A stretch of 64,000 bases of DNA from Paraburkholderia sabiae. Its GTDB lineage: Bacteria > Pseudomonadota > Gammaproteobacteria > Burkholderiales > Burkholderiaceae. The notes under the pieces are model-generated. The model did no database searches, was not told the origin of the DNA, and saw nothing but the letters and a program-made list of their open reading frames with translations. This document shows, one piece after another, positions 16,324 to 25,401 of the stretch (positions are counted from its first letter, which is position 1; each line of letters begins with the position of its first letter). The position numbers and the translations under genes were made by a program. The DNA is taken from positions 868,001-932,000 of the forward strand of contig NZ_CP125295.1 of NCBI RefSeq assembly GCF_030412785.1, in the 5' to 3' direction.

Positions 16324-19263
16324 TTATTTACCTGACGTGGTGGCCATTTCGCGCTTGCTCAGATGCTCGAGCTGCTCGTCGTTGAAGCGCGAGTAGTCCT
16401 TCTGCCATTGCGACGGCTGCTCGACGGGCATCACCTGCACGGCCGTGACCTTGTACTCGGGGCAGTTCGTCGCCCAGTCGGAGCTGTCCGTGGTGATCAC
16501 GTTCGCGCCCGATTCAGGGAAGTGGAACGTCGTATAGACGACGCCCGGCTGCATCCGGTCCGCCACCTTCGCGCGCAGCACGGTGTAGCCCGCGCGCGAT
16601 TCGATGCCGACCCAGTCGTCGTCCTTGATGCCGCGATCTTCGGCGTCGTGTGGATGGATCTCCAGACGATCTTCCTCGTGCCAGCGCGAGTTCTCTGTGC
16701 GACGCGTCTGCGCGCCGACGTTGTACTGCGACAGGATACGGCCCGTGGTCAGGATCAGCGGGAACTTCTGGTTGACCTTTTCCGGCGTCGCGACGTACTT
16801 CGTGATCACGAACTTGCCCTTGCCGCGCACGAACTCGTCGATGTGCATCGTCGGCGTGCCTTCCGGCGCATGTTCGTTACACGGCCACTGGATGCTGCCC
16901 AGCTTGTCGAGCTTCTCGTACGACACGCCATGGAACGTCGGCGTGAGTCGCGCGATTTCGTCCATGATCTGCGACGGATGCGTGTAGTTCATCTCGTAGC
17001 CGAGCGCGCGGGCGAGCAGGATCGTCACTTCCCAGTCCGAGTAGCCGGGCATCGGCGGCATCACCTTGCGCACGCGCGAGATGCGGCGCTCGGCGTTCGT
17101 GAACGTGCCGTCCTTTTCGAGGAAGGTCGAACCCGGCAGCAGCACGTGTGCGTACTTCGCGGTTTCGTTCAGGAAGATGTCCTGCACGACGATACATTCC
17201 ATCGACGACAGCGCCGCGCCCACATGCTGCGTGTTCGGGTCGGACTGCACGATGTCTTCGCCCTGGCAGTACAGGCCCATGAAGGTGCCGTGCAGCGCAG
17301 CGTCGAACATGTTCGGAATGCGCAGGCCCGGTTCCGGCTGCAGCGTCACGCCCCATTCGCCTTCGAACAGCGTGCGCGTGACGGTGTCGCTGATATGGCG
17401 ATAGCCCGGCAGTTCGTGCGGGAACGAGCCCATGTCGCACGAACCCTGCACGTTGTTCTGACCGCGCAGCGGATTCACACCGACGCCTTCGCGGCCGATG
17501 TTGCCCGTCGCCATCGCGAGGTTCGCGATGCCCATCACGGTCGTCGAGCCTTGAGCGTGTTCCGTCACGCCGAGGCCGTAGTAGATCGCCGCGTTGCCGC
17601 CCGTCGCGTAGAGACGCGCGGCTTCACGCACCTGCTGCGCCGGCACGCCCGTCACGCTTTCCATCATTTCCGGCGAGTTTTCCGGCAGCGCGACGAAATC
17701 GCGCCAGTGCTGGAACGCGCGGTCTTCGCAGCGCTCGGCGATGAACTGTTCGTTGAGCAGGCCTTCCGACACGATCACGTGCGCAAGCGACGTGACCATC
17801 GCGACGTTCGTGCCCGGACGCAGTTGCAGATGATGTTCGGCCTTCACGTGCGCCGTATCGACGATATCGATGCGGCGCGGATCGATCACGATCAGCTTGG
17901 CGCCGCCACGGACGCGGCGCTTCAGACGCGAGCCGAACACCGGGTGGCCGTCCGTCGGATTCGCGCCGATCACGATGATGACGTCGGATTTATCGACGGA
18001 AGCGAAGGTCTGCGTACCCGCCGATTCGCCGAGCGTCGTCTTCAGACCGTAGCCCGTCGGCGAGTGGCAAACGCGGGCGCAGGTGTCGACGTTGTTGTTG
18101 CCGAACGCGGCGCGCACGAGCTTCTGCACCAGATACGTTTCTTCGTTCGTGCAGCGCGACGACGTGATGCCGCCGATCGAATCGCGGCCGTACTTGTCCT
18201 GAATGCGGCGGAATTCCGATGCCGCGTAGCTGAGCGCTTCTTCCCAGCTCACTTCGCGCCACGGATCGGTGATCTTCGCGCGGATCATCGGCTTCTTGAT
18301 GCGGTCCTTGTGCGTCGCGTAGCCCCATGCGAAACGGCCCTTCACGCAGGCGTGGCCTTCGTTGGCCTGGCCGTTCTTGTGCGGCACCATCCGCACGACC
18401 GTGTTGCCCTTCATCTCGGCCTTGAACGAGCAGCCGACGCCGCAGTACGCACAGGTCGTCACGACGGAGTGCTCGCCCTGGCCCATCATCACGATGCTCT
18501 TTTCGGAGAGCGTCGCCGTCGGGCATGCCGCGACGCACGCGCCGCACGACACGCATTCCGATTCCATGAACGGCTGGCTTTCGCTCGCGGCGACGCGCGA
18601 TTCGAAGCCGCGGCCCGTAATGGTCAGCGCGAACGTGCCTTGCGTTTCTTCACAGGCGCGCACGCAGCGGTTGCAGACGATGCACTTCGACGGGTCGTAC
18701 GTGAAGTACGGGTTCGACTCGTCCTTCTGGTCCTTCAGGTGATTCTCGCCGTCGTAGCCGTAGCGCACTTCGCGCAGGCCCGTCACGCCCGCCATGTCCT
18801 GCAGTTCGCAGTTGCCGTTGGCGGGGCAGGTCAGGCAGTCGAGCGGGTGATCGGAGATATACAGCTCCATCACGTTGCGGCGCAGGCCTTGCAGACGGTC
18901 GGTCTGCGTGCGCACCTTCATGCCCGCTTCGACGGGCGTCGTGCACGACGCGGGATAACCGCGGCGGCCTTCGATTTCGACGAGACACAGACGGCACGAG
19001 CCGAACGGTTCGAGCGAATCGGTGGCGCACAGCTTCGGAATGTTGACGCCGGCTTCGGCGGCGGCGCGCATCACCGACGTGCCCGCCGGAACGGAGATCA
19101 TCTGGCCGTCGATTTCGAGCGTCACGTCGACGTCGGAATGACGCAGCGGCGTGCCGTAGTCGGTATCGTCGAGCGGACCGCGCTCGTTGCGCAGCGCGCC
19201 TGCCTTGCAGGCACAGTTGCCGGAGCCGCAGCCGCCGGATTTGAAAGTGATCGGATCGGACAT
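16324..19263 (-). CDS. fdsA: NAD-dependent formate dehydrogenase, alpha (catalytic) subunit
   Basis: A 979-residue molybdopterin oxidoreductase that oxidises formate to CO2. An N-terminal [2Fe-2S] domain (CATDSLEPFGSCRLC) and a His/Cys-ligated cluster region are followed by two ferredoxin clusters (CIVCNRCVRAC and CVSCGACVAACP) and the [4Fe-4S] site CAYCGVGC of the bis-MGD domain. The active site has Cys399 in ARVCHSPT, so this is the Cys rather than selenocysteine form. The C-terminus is the molybdopterin dinucleotide-binding domain. Electrons pass through FdsG/FdsB to NAD+. It lies 15 bp after fdsB. Confidence 0.97.
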   Translation of the reverse strand: MSDPITFKSGGCGSGNCACKAGALRNERGPLDDTDYGTPLRHSDVDVTLEIDGQMISVPAGTSVMRAAAEAGVNIPKLCATDSLEPFGSCRLCLVEIEGRRGYPASCTTPVEAGMKVRTQTDRLQGLRRNVMELYISDHPLDCLTCPANGNCELQDMAGVTGLREVRYGYDGENHLKDQKDESNPYFTYDPSKCIVCNRCVRACEETQGTFALTITGRGFESRVAASESQPFMESECVSCGACVAACPTATLSEKSIVMMGQGEHSVVTTCAYCGVGCSFKAEMKGNTVVRMVPHKNGQANEGHACVKGRFAWGYATHKDRIKKPMIRAKITDPWREVSWEEALSYAASEFRRIQDKYGRDSIGGITSSRCTNEETYLVQKLVRAAFGNNNVDTCARVCHSPTGYGLKTTLGESAGTQTFASVDKSDVIIVIGANPTDGHPVFGSRLKRRVRGGAKLIVIDPRRIDIVDTAHVKAEHHLQLRPGTNVAMVTSLAHVIVSEGLLNEQFIAERCEDRAFQHWRDFVALPENSPEMMESVTGVPAQQVREAARLYATGGNAAIYYGLGVTEHAQGSTTVMGIANLAMATGNIGREGVGVNPLRGQNNVQGSCDMGSFPHELPGYRHISDTVTRTLFEGEWGVTLQPEPGLRIPNMFDAALHGTFMGLYCQGEDIVQSDPNTQHVGAALSSMECIVVQDIFLNETAKYAHVLLPGSTFLEKDGTFTNAERRISRVRKVMPPMPGYSDWEVTILLARALGYEMNYTHPSQIMDEIARLTPTFHGVSYEKLDKLGSIQWPCNEHAPEGTPTMHIDEFVRGKGKFVITKYVATPEKVNQKFPLILTTGRILSQYNVGAQTRRTENSRWHEEDRLEIHPHDAEDRGIKDDDWVGIESRAGYTVLRAKVADRMQPGVVYTTFHFPESGANVITTDSSDWATNCPEYKVTAVQVMPVEQPSQWQKDYSRFNDEQLEHLSKREMATTSGK

Positions 19264-19278
19264 GGTTGGGCTCCCTTA

Positions 19279-20835
19279 TCAGGCCGCTTGTTTCGGCGTG
19301 GCGGCCACGAGGCCGAAATCTTCGGGGAAATGGTCGAGCGCGGAGACGACCGGGAACGGCGTCATGCCGCCCATCGCGCACAGCGAACCGGACACCATCG
19401 TGTCGCACAGGTCGCGCAGCAGTTGCACCTGCTTCGTCGACGTGTCGCCGTTACGGATGCGCTGGATCACTTCGACGCCGCGCGTCGAGCCGATCCGGCA
19501 CGGCGTGCACTTGCCGCACGATTCGAGCGCGCAGAAGTGCATCGCGTATTGCGCGAGGTCGGCGAGATTCGACGTGTCGTCGTGAATCACGAGACCGCCG
19601 TGACCGACGACCGCGCCGACCTTCGCGTATTCCTCGTAGTCGAGCGGGATGTCCCACTGGCTTTCGGGCAGATACGTGCCGAGCGGGCCGCCGACCTGCA
19701 CTGCGCGCGCCGGACGGCCGCTTGCCGTGCCGCCGCCGTAGTCGAACATCAGTTCGCGCAGCGTGCAGCCGAACGCGAGTTCGACGAGACCGCCTTGCTT
19801 GACGTTGCCCGCGATCTGGAAGGGCAGCGTGCCGCGCGAGCGGCCCATGCCGAAGTCCTTGTAGAACGCGGCACCCTTCGCGAAGATGATCGGCACCGTC
19901 GCCAGCGTGATGACGTTGTTGATCACGGTCGGCTTGCCGAACAGACCTTCGAGCGCCGGCAGCGGCGGCTTCGCGCGCACGATGCCGCGCTTGCCTTCGA
20001 GCGATTCGAGCAGCGCCGTTTCCTCGCCGCACACATACGCGCCCGCGCCCTTCGCGACGAACAGTTCGAAGCGATGCTCCGAGCCGAGCACGCTGTCGCC
20101 GAGCCAGCCGGCGGCGCGCGCCTTGACGATGGCTGCTTCGAGCGTCGCGATCGAATGCGGATACTCGCTGCGCACATAGATATGACCGACCGTTGCGCCC
20201 GTCACGATGCCCGCGATGATCATCCCTTCGATCAGCACGAACGGATCGCTTTCCATCACGAGGCGGTCGGAGAACGTGCCCGAGTCGCCTTCGTCGGCGT
20301 TGCAGACGATGTACTTCTGATCGGCCTTCGCGGCGCGCACCGTGCGCCACTTGATGCCGGCCGGGAACGCTGCGCCGCCGCGGCCGCGCAGGCCGGATTC
20401 GATCAGCGCTTCGACGGCTGCGTCGCCCGTCATCGCGAGCGCGTTGTACAGGCCGACGATGCCGCCATTGGCGATGTAGTCGTCCGTCGACAGCGGATCG
20501 GTAATGCCGATGCGCGCGAACGTCAGACGCTGCTGCTTCTTCAGATACGGAATCTCGTCGACGACGCCGACCTGCTTCGCGTGCGCGTTGCCTTCGACGA
20601 AACCGGCGTCGAACAGCGGCTTGATGTCTTCGGCTTCGACGTTCGCATAGCCGATGCGGCCTGCGGGCGTTTCGACCTCGATCAGCGGTTCGAGATACAG
20701 CAAACCGCGCGAGCCGTTGCGCACGAGTTCGACTTCGATGCCGCGCGCTTTCGCTTCATCGACGATAGCGGTGGCCAGCGCGTCGGCGCCGAGCGCCAGC
20801 GCCGAAGAGTCGCGGGGAACGTAGATGCGCGTCAT
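19279..20835 (-). CDS. fdsB: NAD-dependent formate dehydrogenase, beta subunit (NuoF-like)
   Basis: This 518-residue flavoprotein carries FMN, one [4Fe-4S] cluster and the NAD+ site, and is homologous to NuoF with a NuoE-like N-terminal extension. The FMN-binding glycine stretch GLRGRGGAAFPAGIKW, the NADH-site region GAGAYVCGEETALLES and the C-terminal cluster motif ESCGKCTPCRIG are all present. Its start at 20835 overlaps the fdsG stop codon (translational coupling). It takes electrons from FdsA and reduces NAD+. Confidence 0.96.
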   Translation of the reverse strand: MTRIYVPRDSSALALGADALATAIVDEAKARGIEVELVRNGSRGLLYLEPLIEVETPAGRIGYANVEAEDIKPLFDAGFVEGNAHAKQVGVVDEIPYLKKQQRLTFARIGITDPLSTDDYIANGGIVGLYNALAMTGDAAVEALIESGLRGRGGAAFPAGIKWRTVRAAKADQKYIVCNADEGDSGTFSDRLVMESDPFVLIEGMIIAGIVTGATVGHIYVRSEYPHSIATLEAAIVKARAAGWLGDSVLGSEHRFELFVAKGAGAYVCGEETALLESLEGKRGIVRAKPPLPALEGLFGKPTVINNVITLATVPIIFAKGAAFYKDFGMGRSRGTLPFQIAGNVKQGGLVELAFGCTLRELMFDYGGGTASGRPARAVQVGGPLGTYLPESQWDIPLDYEEYAKVGAVVGHGGLVIHDDTSNLADLAQYAMHFCALESCGKCTPCRIGSTRGVEVIQRIRNGDTSTKQVQLLRDLCDTMVSGSLCAMGGMTPFPVVSALDHFPEDFGLVAATPKQAA

Positions 20836-21350
20836 ACCGTTTCCTCCACGCGTTTCATCGCGGCCGCAAGCAGTGCGTCGAATTTTTGCGGCGTCACTTT
20901 GGCGTGCAGCTCGCCGTTGATCATCATGGCCGGCGACAGCGCGCACTGACCGAGGCAATACACCGATTCGAGACCGACAGCGCCGTCGCATGCGTGATCG
21001 TGCGTGTGGTCGTGTGCATCGCCGTGCTTATGGGCATCGAAGCGGCAACCCGTGCGCGCTTCGATATGTTGCGCGAGCGCTTCCGTGCCCATGCTGCGGC
21101 ATGCTTCCGCGCGGCACAGCTGCACCGTGACAGGCGCAGCGGGCGACTGACGGAAGTGATGGTAATAAGTGATGACGCCGTGGACTTCCGCCCGTGACAG
21201 GTTCATCGTTCGCGCAAGCGGGGCGACGGTTTCGGGCGGCACGAAGCCGACGTCGTCCTGAATGGCGTGCAGTAGGGCAACCAGCGACATGCCGGGCTGT
21301 GCGTGTCGGCGCACGAGTTCGTCTGGCGCAATGGCATTCGGTCGATCCAC
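20832..21350 (-). CDS. fdsG: NAD-dependent formate dehydrogenase, gamma subunit (NuoE-like)
   Basis: A 172-residue [2Fe-2S] electron-transfer subunit of the NuoE type, with ligand pairs in CRAEAC and CLGQC. I choose the GTG at 21350 because GGAGGAG lies 7 nt upstream; earlier in-frame ATGs lack an SD and would run through the promoter. Between the two cysteine pairs is a His/Asp-rich insertion (KHGDAHDHTHDHACDG, six His) that is unusual for NuoE proteins and could bind metal. It is the first gene of fdsGBAD and diverges from the regulator. Confidence 0.93.
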   Translation of the reverse strand: MDRPNAIAPDELVRRHAQPGMSLVALLHAIQDDVGFVPPETVAPLARTMNLSRAEVHGVITYYHHFRQSPAAPVTVQLCRAEACRSMGTEALAQHIEARTGCRFDAHKHGDAHDHTHDHACDGAVGLESVYCLGQCALSPAMMINGELHAKVTPQKFDALLAAAMKRVEETV

Positions 21351-21357
21351 AGTGGGG

Positions 21358-21489
21358 CTCCTCCAAAGTCGATATATGCACTTGTTATTCATAAGTCGTG
21401 CATCTATGCTTTGCTTGTTTGATATATCAATGCGAACGATAGGCGGGTGGATCGGCTTTCGCAATAGGAACTAGAACTGCATATATGAT
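21358..21489. promoter_or_regulatory. Divergent fds/regulator control region with repeated ATATAT motifs
   Basis: The intergenic region has three AT-rich elements: GATATATGCA at 21371, GATATATCAA at 21421 and GCATATATGA at 21479. The last overlaps the regulator start codon. Spacing is about 50-58 bp, that is about five helical turns. They are candidate operators for the adjacent regulator and for autoregulation; this is inference. The fdsG SD (GGAGGAG on the minus strand) lies at 21358-21364. Confidence 0.5.
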
Positions 21490-22567
21490 TCGAATTGAAT
21501 GCCAGGCGCAGCTGATTGTGCGGGACAGCAATGGCCAAACGTCCAGCCTGACTGACGCCGTGCCGTTGCTGGCCCTCGTCGACCAGACGGGAAGCATCGC
21601 GCAGGCCGCTGCGCTTAAGGGTTTGTCCTACCGCCATGCATGGGGTTTGTTGCGCGCCATCGAGACTCAACTGGGCGGCGCGCTAATAGAAAAGGAACGC
21701 GGACGCGGTTCTGCGCTCTCCGAACTGGGGCAAGCCGTGTTGCGCGCGCAACGACTTTGCGGGGAGCGTCTGGACGGCAACATGCAGGCTTTGGCGAGCG
21801 AAGTGGCGAGCGATCTGAACCGCTGGCTCGCACCGCCGGCCGACGACGTGCGCATCCACGCCTCGCACGGTTACGCCGTGGCCGCGCTGGTGACGGCACT
21901 CGTCGCCGACCAGGTCCCGCTCGACATCAAATACCGCGACAGCGCCGAAGCGATCACGGCGCTTGCGCGCGGCGAGTGCGACCTCGCCGGTTTCCATTTG
22001 CCGCGCGGCGAGTTTCGCGCGGCGTGCGCGGACAAGTATCGTCAGTGGCTCGATCCGCAACGTCATGTGCTCGTGCATCTGACGCGCCGCAAACAGGGGC
22101 TTTTTCTCGCGAAGGGCAATCCGAAGGTCATCGGCGGATTGACCGATCTTGCGCGCGACGATATCCGCTTCGTCAACCGGCAGCATGGTTCCGGCACGCG
22201 CATGCTGATCGATCTGGCGCTGCGGCGCGTCGGCGTCGATCCGGATCGTGTGAACGGTTATGCATCGACGGAACTGACGCACTCGGCCATCGCCGCTTTC
22301 GTTGCTAGCGGCATGGCCGATGTCGGCTTCGGAGTGGAGCCGGCCGCGCATCACTTCGGGCTCGATTTCATTCCGATCGTCGACGAGGACTATTACTTTG
22401 CGTGCGATCGCGCGCGCCTCGAACGCGAGCCGCTCACGACGGTGATGTCGGTGCTGCGCGGCAATGCATTCCGGCAGAGCGTCGCGCATCTCGAAGGCTA
22501 CGATCCCGGCGACTGCGGCAAGCTGCTTGAGCTGGAGCAGGGGCTGGAAGGTGGCGACAGCGTCTGA
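21485..22567 (+). CDS. fdsR: ModE-like HTH transcriptional regulator with periplasmic-binding-protein-like domain (FdsR type)
   Basis: A 360-residue regulator. Residues 25-90 form a ModE/LysR-type winged helix (GSIAQAAALKGLSYRHAWGL). Residues 120-340 resemble a periplasmic-binding-protein-like ligand domain (IHASHGYAVAALV, RQHGSGTRMLIDLAL, VEPAAHHFGLDFIPI). The position, divergent from the fds operon, matches FdsR of Cupriavidus, which controls formate dehydrogenase in response to formate. The ModE-like fold also suggests molybdate or cofactor sensing, fitting a molybdoenzyme. The symbol rests mainly on context. Confidence 0.78.
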   Translation: MIRIECQAQLIVRDSNGQTSSLTDAVPLLALVDQTGSIAQAAALKGLSYRHAWGLLRAIETQLGGALIEKERGRGSALSELGQAVLRAQRLCGERLDGNMQALASEVASDLNRWLAPPADDVRIHASHGYAVAALVTALVADQVPLDIKYRDSAEAITALARGECDLAGFHLPRGEFRAACADKYRQWLDPQRHVLVHLTRRKQGLFLAKGNPKVIGGLTDLARDDIRFVNRQHGSGTRMLIDLALRRVGVDPDRVNGYASTELTHSAIAAFVASGMADVGFGVEPAAHHFGLDFIPIVDEDYYFACDRARLEREPLTTVMSVLRGNAFRQSVAHLEGYDPGDCGKLLELEQGLEGGDSV

Positions 22568-22710
22568 ACGGGCGTATCGACGAGGGCGGGGTAAGCGCTC
22601 GTAACAACGATCGAAGCTGCGGACGCTGCGTGGCGCCGCGCTTTGCGATAATCTCTACGCTTTCGTTATTCCGCCTGACATGCGCGGCTCGCTGACCGCC
22701 TCGATCCGAT

Positions 22711-22977
22711 ATGAAATATTTCGTTCCCGCTTGTGCCGCCGCGCTTACGGCCGGCGCGCTGTTTGCCACGATGTCCGTCGCTTTTGCGCAGAATTCGCCC
22801 GGCGTGCCGGGCGGCATCCTGACCGAAGAATTCAAGCTCAATGAGCATCCGCAGATGCCGTTCGGCGCATCGGCTCCGTCGAAGAAATATCAGAGCGACA
22901 AGAAGTCGAAGCTGCGCAAGCGCGGCGACGACGGCGATCCTAACGGCTGCAACCTCAAGTGCCCTGAAGATCAGTAA
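22711..22977 (+). CDS. Small secreted hypothetical protein
   Basis: An 88-residue protein with a clear Sec signal peptide (about 1-26, ending AFAQ). The mature part is a short, charged chain of about 60 residues rich in Lys, Asp and Pro with two cysteines near the C-terminus (CNLKC). No known domain is recognised; the mature part may be a periplasmic peptide with an internal disulfide. The composition and signal peptide make coding likely. It stands alone after fdsR. Confidence 0.7.
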   Translation: MKYFVPACAAALTAGALFATMSVAFAQNSPGVPGGILTEEFKLNEHPQMPFGASAPSKKYQSDKKSKLRKRGDDGDPNGCNLKCPEDQ

Positions 22978-23057
22978 ATGACACGACGCACGCAGCGCCT
23001 GTCGGCAGTGCGTGCGTCCTTTTGACGTTCGTCAATTCTGTCGATTGGCCGCGCGCC

Positions 23058-23417
23058 TTACGGCTTGGCCGCGTGCCACACGTCCTTGAATCCATCTCCC
23101 TTCATGTCGCCCGGCTTCTCGTCCTTCGCGAAGCGATAGAGCGGCTTGCCTTTGTACGCCCATTGCTTCTGTCCGTCGGCGCCATCGATCGTGGTCCAGT
23201 CGCCCGATGGTTTGTCGCTGGCGTCGGCAGCTGCGGCGGGCCATGCCGCGGCGCATCCGCCCGTGCAGGCGCTTTTGCCCGGAGTCGTGTCCTTGTCGAA
23301 GGTGTAGAGCGTGCGTCCTTCTGCGTCGACGAAATGGCCATCAGAGGCTTTCGGCGGCGCGGCGAACGCGACCTGTTGAACGGCGAGCGCGGCGATGAGG
23401 AGAAGAGTCTTGCGCAT
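23058..23417 (-). CDS. COG4315-family secreted repeat protein
   Basis: A 119-residue exported protein with a signal peptide (about 1-20, cleavage after VAFA). It has two copies of the secreted-repeat motif of COG4315: first GRTLYTFDKDTTPGKSAC with TGGCAAAWP, then GKPLYRFAKDEKPGDMKG. The family is predicted to be periplasmic and of unknown biochemical role. The start at 23417 is the first before the hydrophobic core; an upstream ATG at 23498 would prepend a basic tail that hides the signal. It is convergent with the small secreted protein gene. Confidence 0.85.
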   Translation of the reverse strand: MRKTLLLIAALAVQQVAFAAPPKASDGHFVDAEGRTLYTFDKDTTPGKSACTGGCAAAWPAAAADASDKPSGDWTTIDGADGQKQWAYKGKPLYRFAKDEKPGDMKGDGFKDVWHAAKP

Positions 23418-23754
23418 GATGCGGCTCCTGTTTGACGTTGTATATGGAGTGTATGCAATCGATCGGCGGACGCGCGCCTTAAATGCGTTGACTGCCATTC
23501 AATGCGCGCGCATCGAATAAACGGCTGCCGCGCCGTGTTATTCCATCTGTCGTTCGAACATATTCTTTGCTGCCATCGCCGCGGACGCGCTCGAGGTCCT
23601 GTTCCCGGAACGCCGAAAGGGCCGGTAAGACGGCACGGTATAATTCCCCTGATCAATGAAATAGAGGCAATGCAAAACGCATTGCGCCGGTCTGCTTCGA
23701 TTCGATGCAGCCGAAGTGGCGTAGTCAAGCCCTCGCATACGGGGAAAGCCGGGC
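23418..23754. other. Intergenic region between divergent genes
   Basis: This 337-bp stretch has no convincing gene. Near 23639 a TATAAT hexamer (in GGTATAATTCC) is a plausible -10 element for the glycosyltransferase gene; I see no good -35. A short inverted repeat (GTTCCCGGAAC) lies near 23601. Confidence 0.4.
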
Positions 23755-24882
23755 ATGAAAATACTACTGACCAACTTCCATAACGGTCGTGGAGGCGGTC
23801 ACGACACGTATGTCGTTTCGATCGCGCGCGGTCTCGCCGCGCGTCATGACGTCGTCGTCGGCGCGCCGAAGACCAGCCGCCTTTTGCAGCATGCGAGCGC
23901 GGTCTCCGATATCCGCGCGCTGCCGATGGAATTTCCCGCCAAGCTGAAAGAGCTGGGTCGCTTTGTCGGCGCGATCCGGGAATTGCGCGCGCTGCTCAAG
24001 CGCGAGCGTTTCGACGTGGTCCATGTGAACGGCTCGCCCGATCACCGGCTGGTGATGCTGGCGACGATGTTCGCTTCGTTCAAGCGTCCGTATTTCGTGT
24101 TCACGAAGCACAACACGATCCGCGTCAAGCGCGACTTCATGACAAAGCTCAAGGCGCGGCGCGCGACGCATCATGTGATTGCCGTGTCGAATCCCGCGGC
24201 GAAGCTGCTGGAAGGCTCGGTGTACGCGGATTGCGGGATGTCGGTGATCCCGAATGGCGTGGACATCGGCTTTTACTCGCCCGTCGAAAACGCGCTCGCC
24301 GCGCGCAAACGCGACGCGCTGTTAGGCGCCGCGCATGCGGGCAAGCTCGTGGTCGGCACGATCACCGGCTTCGACTGGTACAAGGGAACGATGGACATGG
24401 TCGCCGCCGTCGCCGCGTTGCCCGACGAATTGCGCAAGCAGGTCGTGCTCGTGGTAGTCGGCACGGAGCCGAATGACGAGCAGCGTCAGGCGATCGAATC
24501 GCTGAACATGAGCGAGCATCTGCTGATCACGGGTTTCACGGAAGACGTTCGCGACTATATCGCGGCATTCGACGTCGGCTTTATCGTGTCGTACGCGATC
24601 GAGAGCATTTCGTTCGCGTGCCGCGAGATGATGTCGATGGGGCGGCCCGTGCTCGTCACGCGCTACGCGAGCTTGCCGGACAACGTCGACGATGGCGTCG
24701 ACGGCTGGGTCGTCGAGCCGCGCGACACGCAAGCGATGACCGAGCGGCTGCGCACGATGCTCGCGAACCGCAATCGCCTTCCTGCAATGGGGCAAAGCGC
24801 GCGCACGAAAGCCGAGCGCGAGTTCTGCAACAGCAAGTTCATTCGGGAAACGGAAGAGGTGTACGGGCGCGCTGCAGCGTGA
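23755..24882 (+). CDS. Family 4 glycosyltransferase
   Basis: A 375-residue retaining GT-B glycosyltransferase that transfers a sugar from a nucleotide sugar. The N-terminal domain starts with a glycine-rich loop (NFHNGRGGGHDTYV) and contains FVFTKHNT. The C-terminal domain has the GT4 signature regions LLITGFTEDVRDYI and SISFACREMMSMGRPVL, where the conserved acidic residue binds the donor. Typical partners are LPS, capsule or glycolipid acceptors, but no such cluster is adjacent, so the acceptor is unknown. The ATG at 23755 begins the first beta-strand. Confidence 0.9.
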   Translation: MKILLTNFHNGRGGGHDTYVVSIARGLAARHDVVVGAPKTSRLLQHASAVSDIRALPMEFPAKLKELGRFVGAIRELRALLKRERFDVVHVNGSPDHRLVMLATMFASFKRPYFVFTKHNTIRVKRDFMTKLKARRATHHVIAVSNPAAKLLEGSVYADCGMSVIPNGVDIGFYSPVENALAARKRDALLGAAHAGKLVVGTITGFDWYKGTMDMVAAVAALPDELRKQVVLVVVGTEPNDEQRQAIESLNMSEHLLITGFTEDVRDYIAAFDVGFIVSYAIESISFACREMMSMGRPVLVTRYASLPDNVDDGVDGWVVEPRDTQAMTERLRTMLANRNRLPAMGQSARTKAEREFCNSKFIRETEEVYGRAAA

Positions 24883-24921
24883 CCGTTCGCGCTTTCTCGT
24901 TCGGTGCGGCGGCGCTCGCTG

Positions 24922-25206
24922 CTAAGGTGCAGTCGGCGCAGCGCCCGGCTCCTGGGTGTCTCGTACGAGCGTTGCGCCGCACATCGTGATGTCGCCGATG
25001 TAGGCGATGCGCTTGCCGTTGTGCCGGCGTCTTCCGCTGGCGATGATCTGGTATTTGCCGCCGCAGCGCGGACATGCAACCAGATGGCCGTCGAGCGCCA
25101 CGCCGATGTCGTCTTCGAGCAGATCCTGCGCAGCCTCGACAATCTTGCCGCCGTGGTCGGTGAGGTCGCCGAGGCGGGCCATGATGGGATCGGCTATCTG
25201 GTTCAT
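24922..25206 (-). CDS. PAAR domain-containing protein
   Basis: A 94-residue protein spanning a PAAR fold (ARLGDLTDHGG near the N-terminus, IAYIGDITMCG at the C-terminus). PAAR proteins cap the VgrG spike of type VI secretion systems and deliver effectors. A CPRCGG motif plus further Cys and His could bind zinc, as in known PAAR tips. It has no effector extension and no vgrG, immunity or adaptor gene nearby, so it is an orphan spike tip here. It lies downstream of ssrA on the same strand, with a terminator between. The ATG at 25206 is chosen; an internal ATG also exists. Confidence 0.83.
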   Translation of the reverse strand: MNQIADPIMARLGDLTDHGGKIVEAAQDLLEDDIGVALDGHLVACPRCGGKYQIIASGRRRHNGKRIAYIGDITMCGATLVRDTQEPGAAPTAP

Positions 25207-25338
25207 GTTCGGGCATCCTTGTTTGATTAGTTGTGCTGAGCGAATTTGGGTTCGCACATTTGACTTCATGCCGGATCGAGCCGCTATCAGAAAAGGTTGA
25301 AAATGGCGTGAGAAGGGCGGTGTGAACGCCGAGGGCAA

Positions 25339-25372
25339 CAAAAAACCCGCAGAGCTTACGCCGTGCGGGTTT
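25339..25372 (-). terminator. Terminator downstream of tmRNA
   Basis: On the minus strand a 9-bp stem (AAACCCGCA / TGCGGGTTT) is followed by a T-rich run, 30 bp after the CCA end of tmRNA. Confidence 0.82.
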
Positions 25373-25401
25373 CTGTCCTGCGGTATCACCAGATTGAAAA
25401 T

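Noticed and set aside
16363..20949. A 1528-codon open frame on the plus strand
   Set aside because: It is the antisense of fdsA and fdsB; high-GC DNA gives long open antisense frames. The protein is Arg/His/Ala-rich without any domain.
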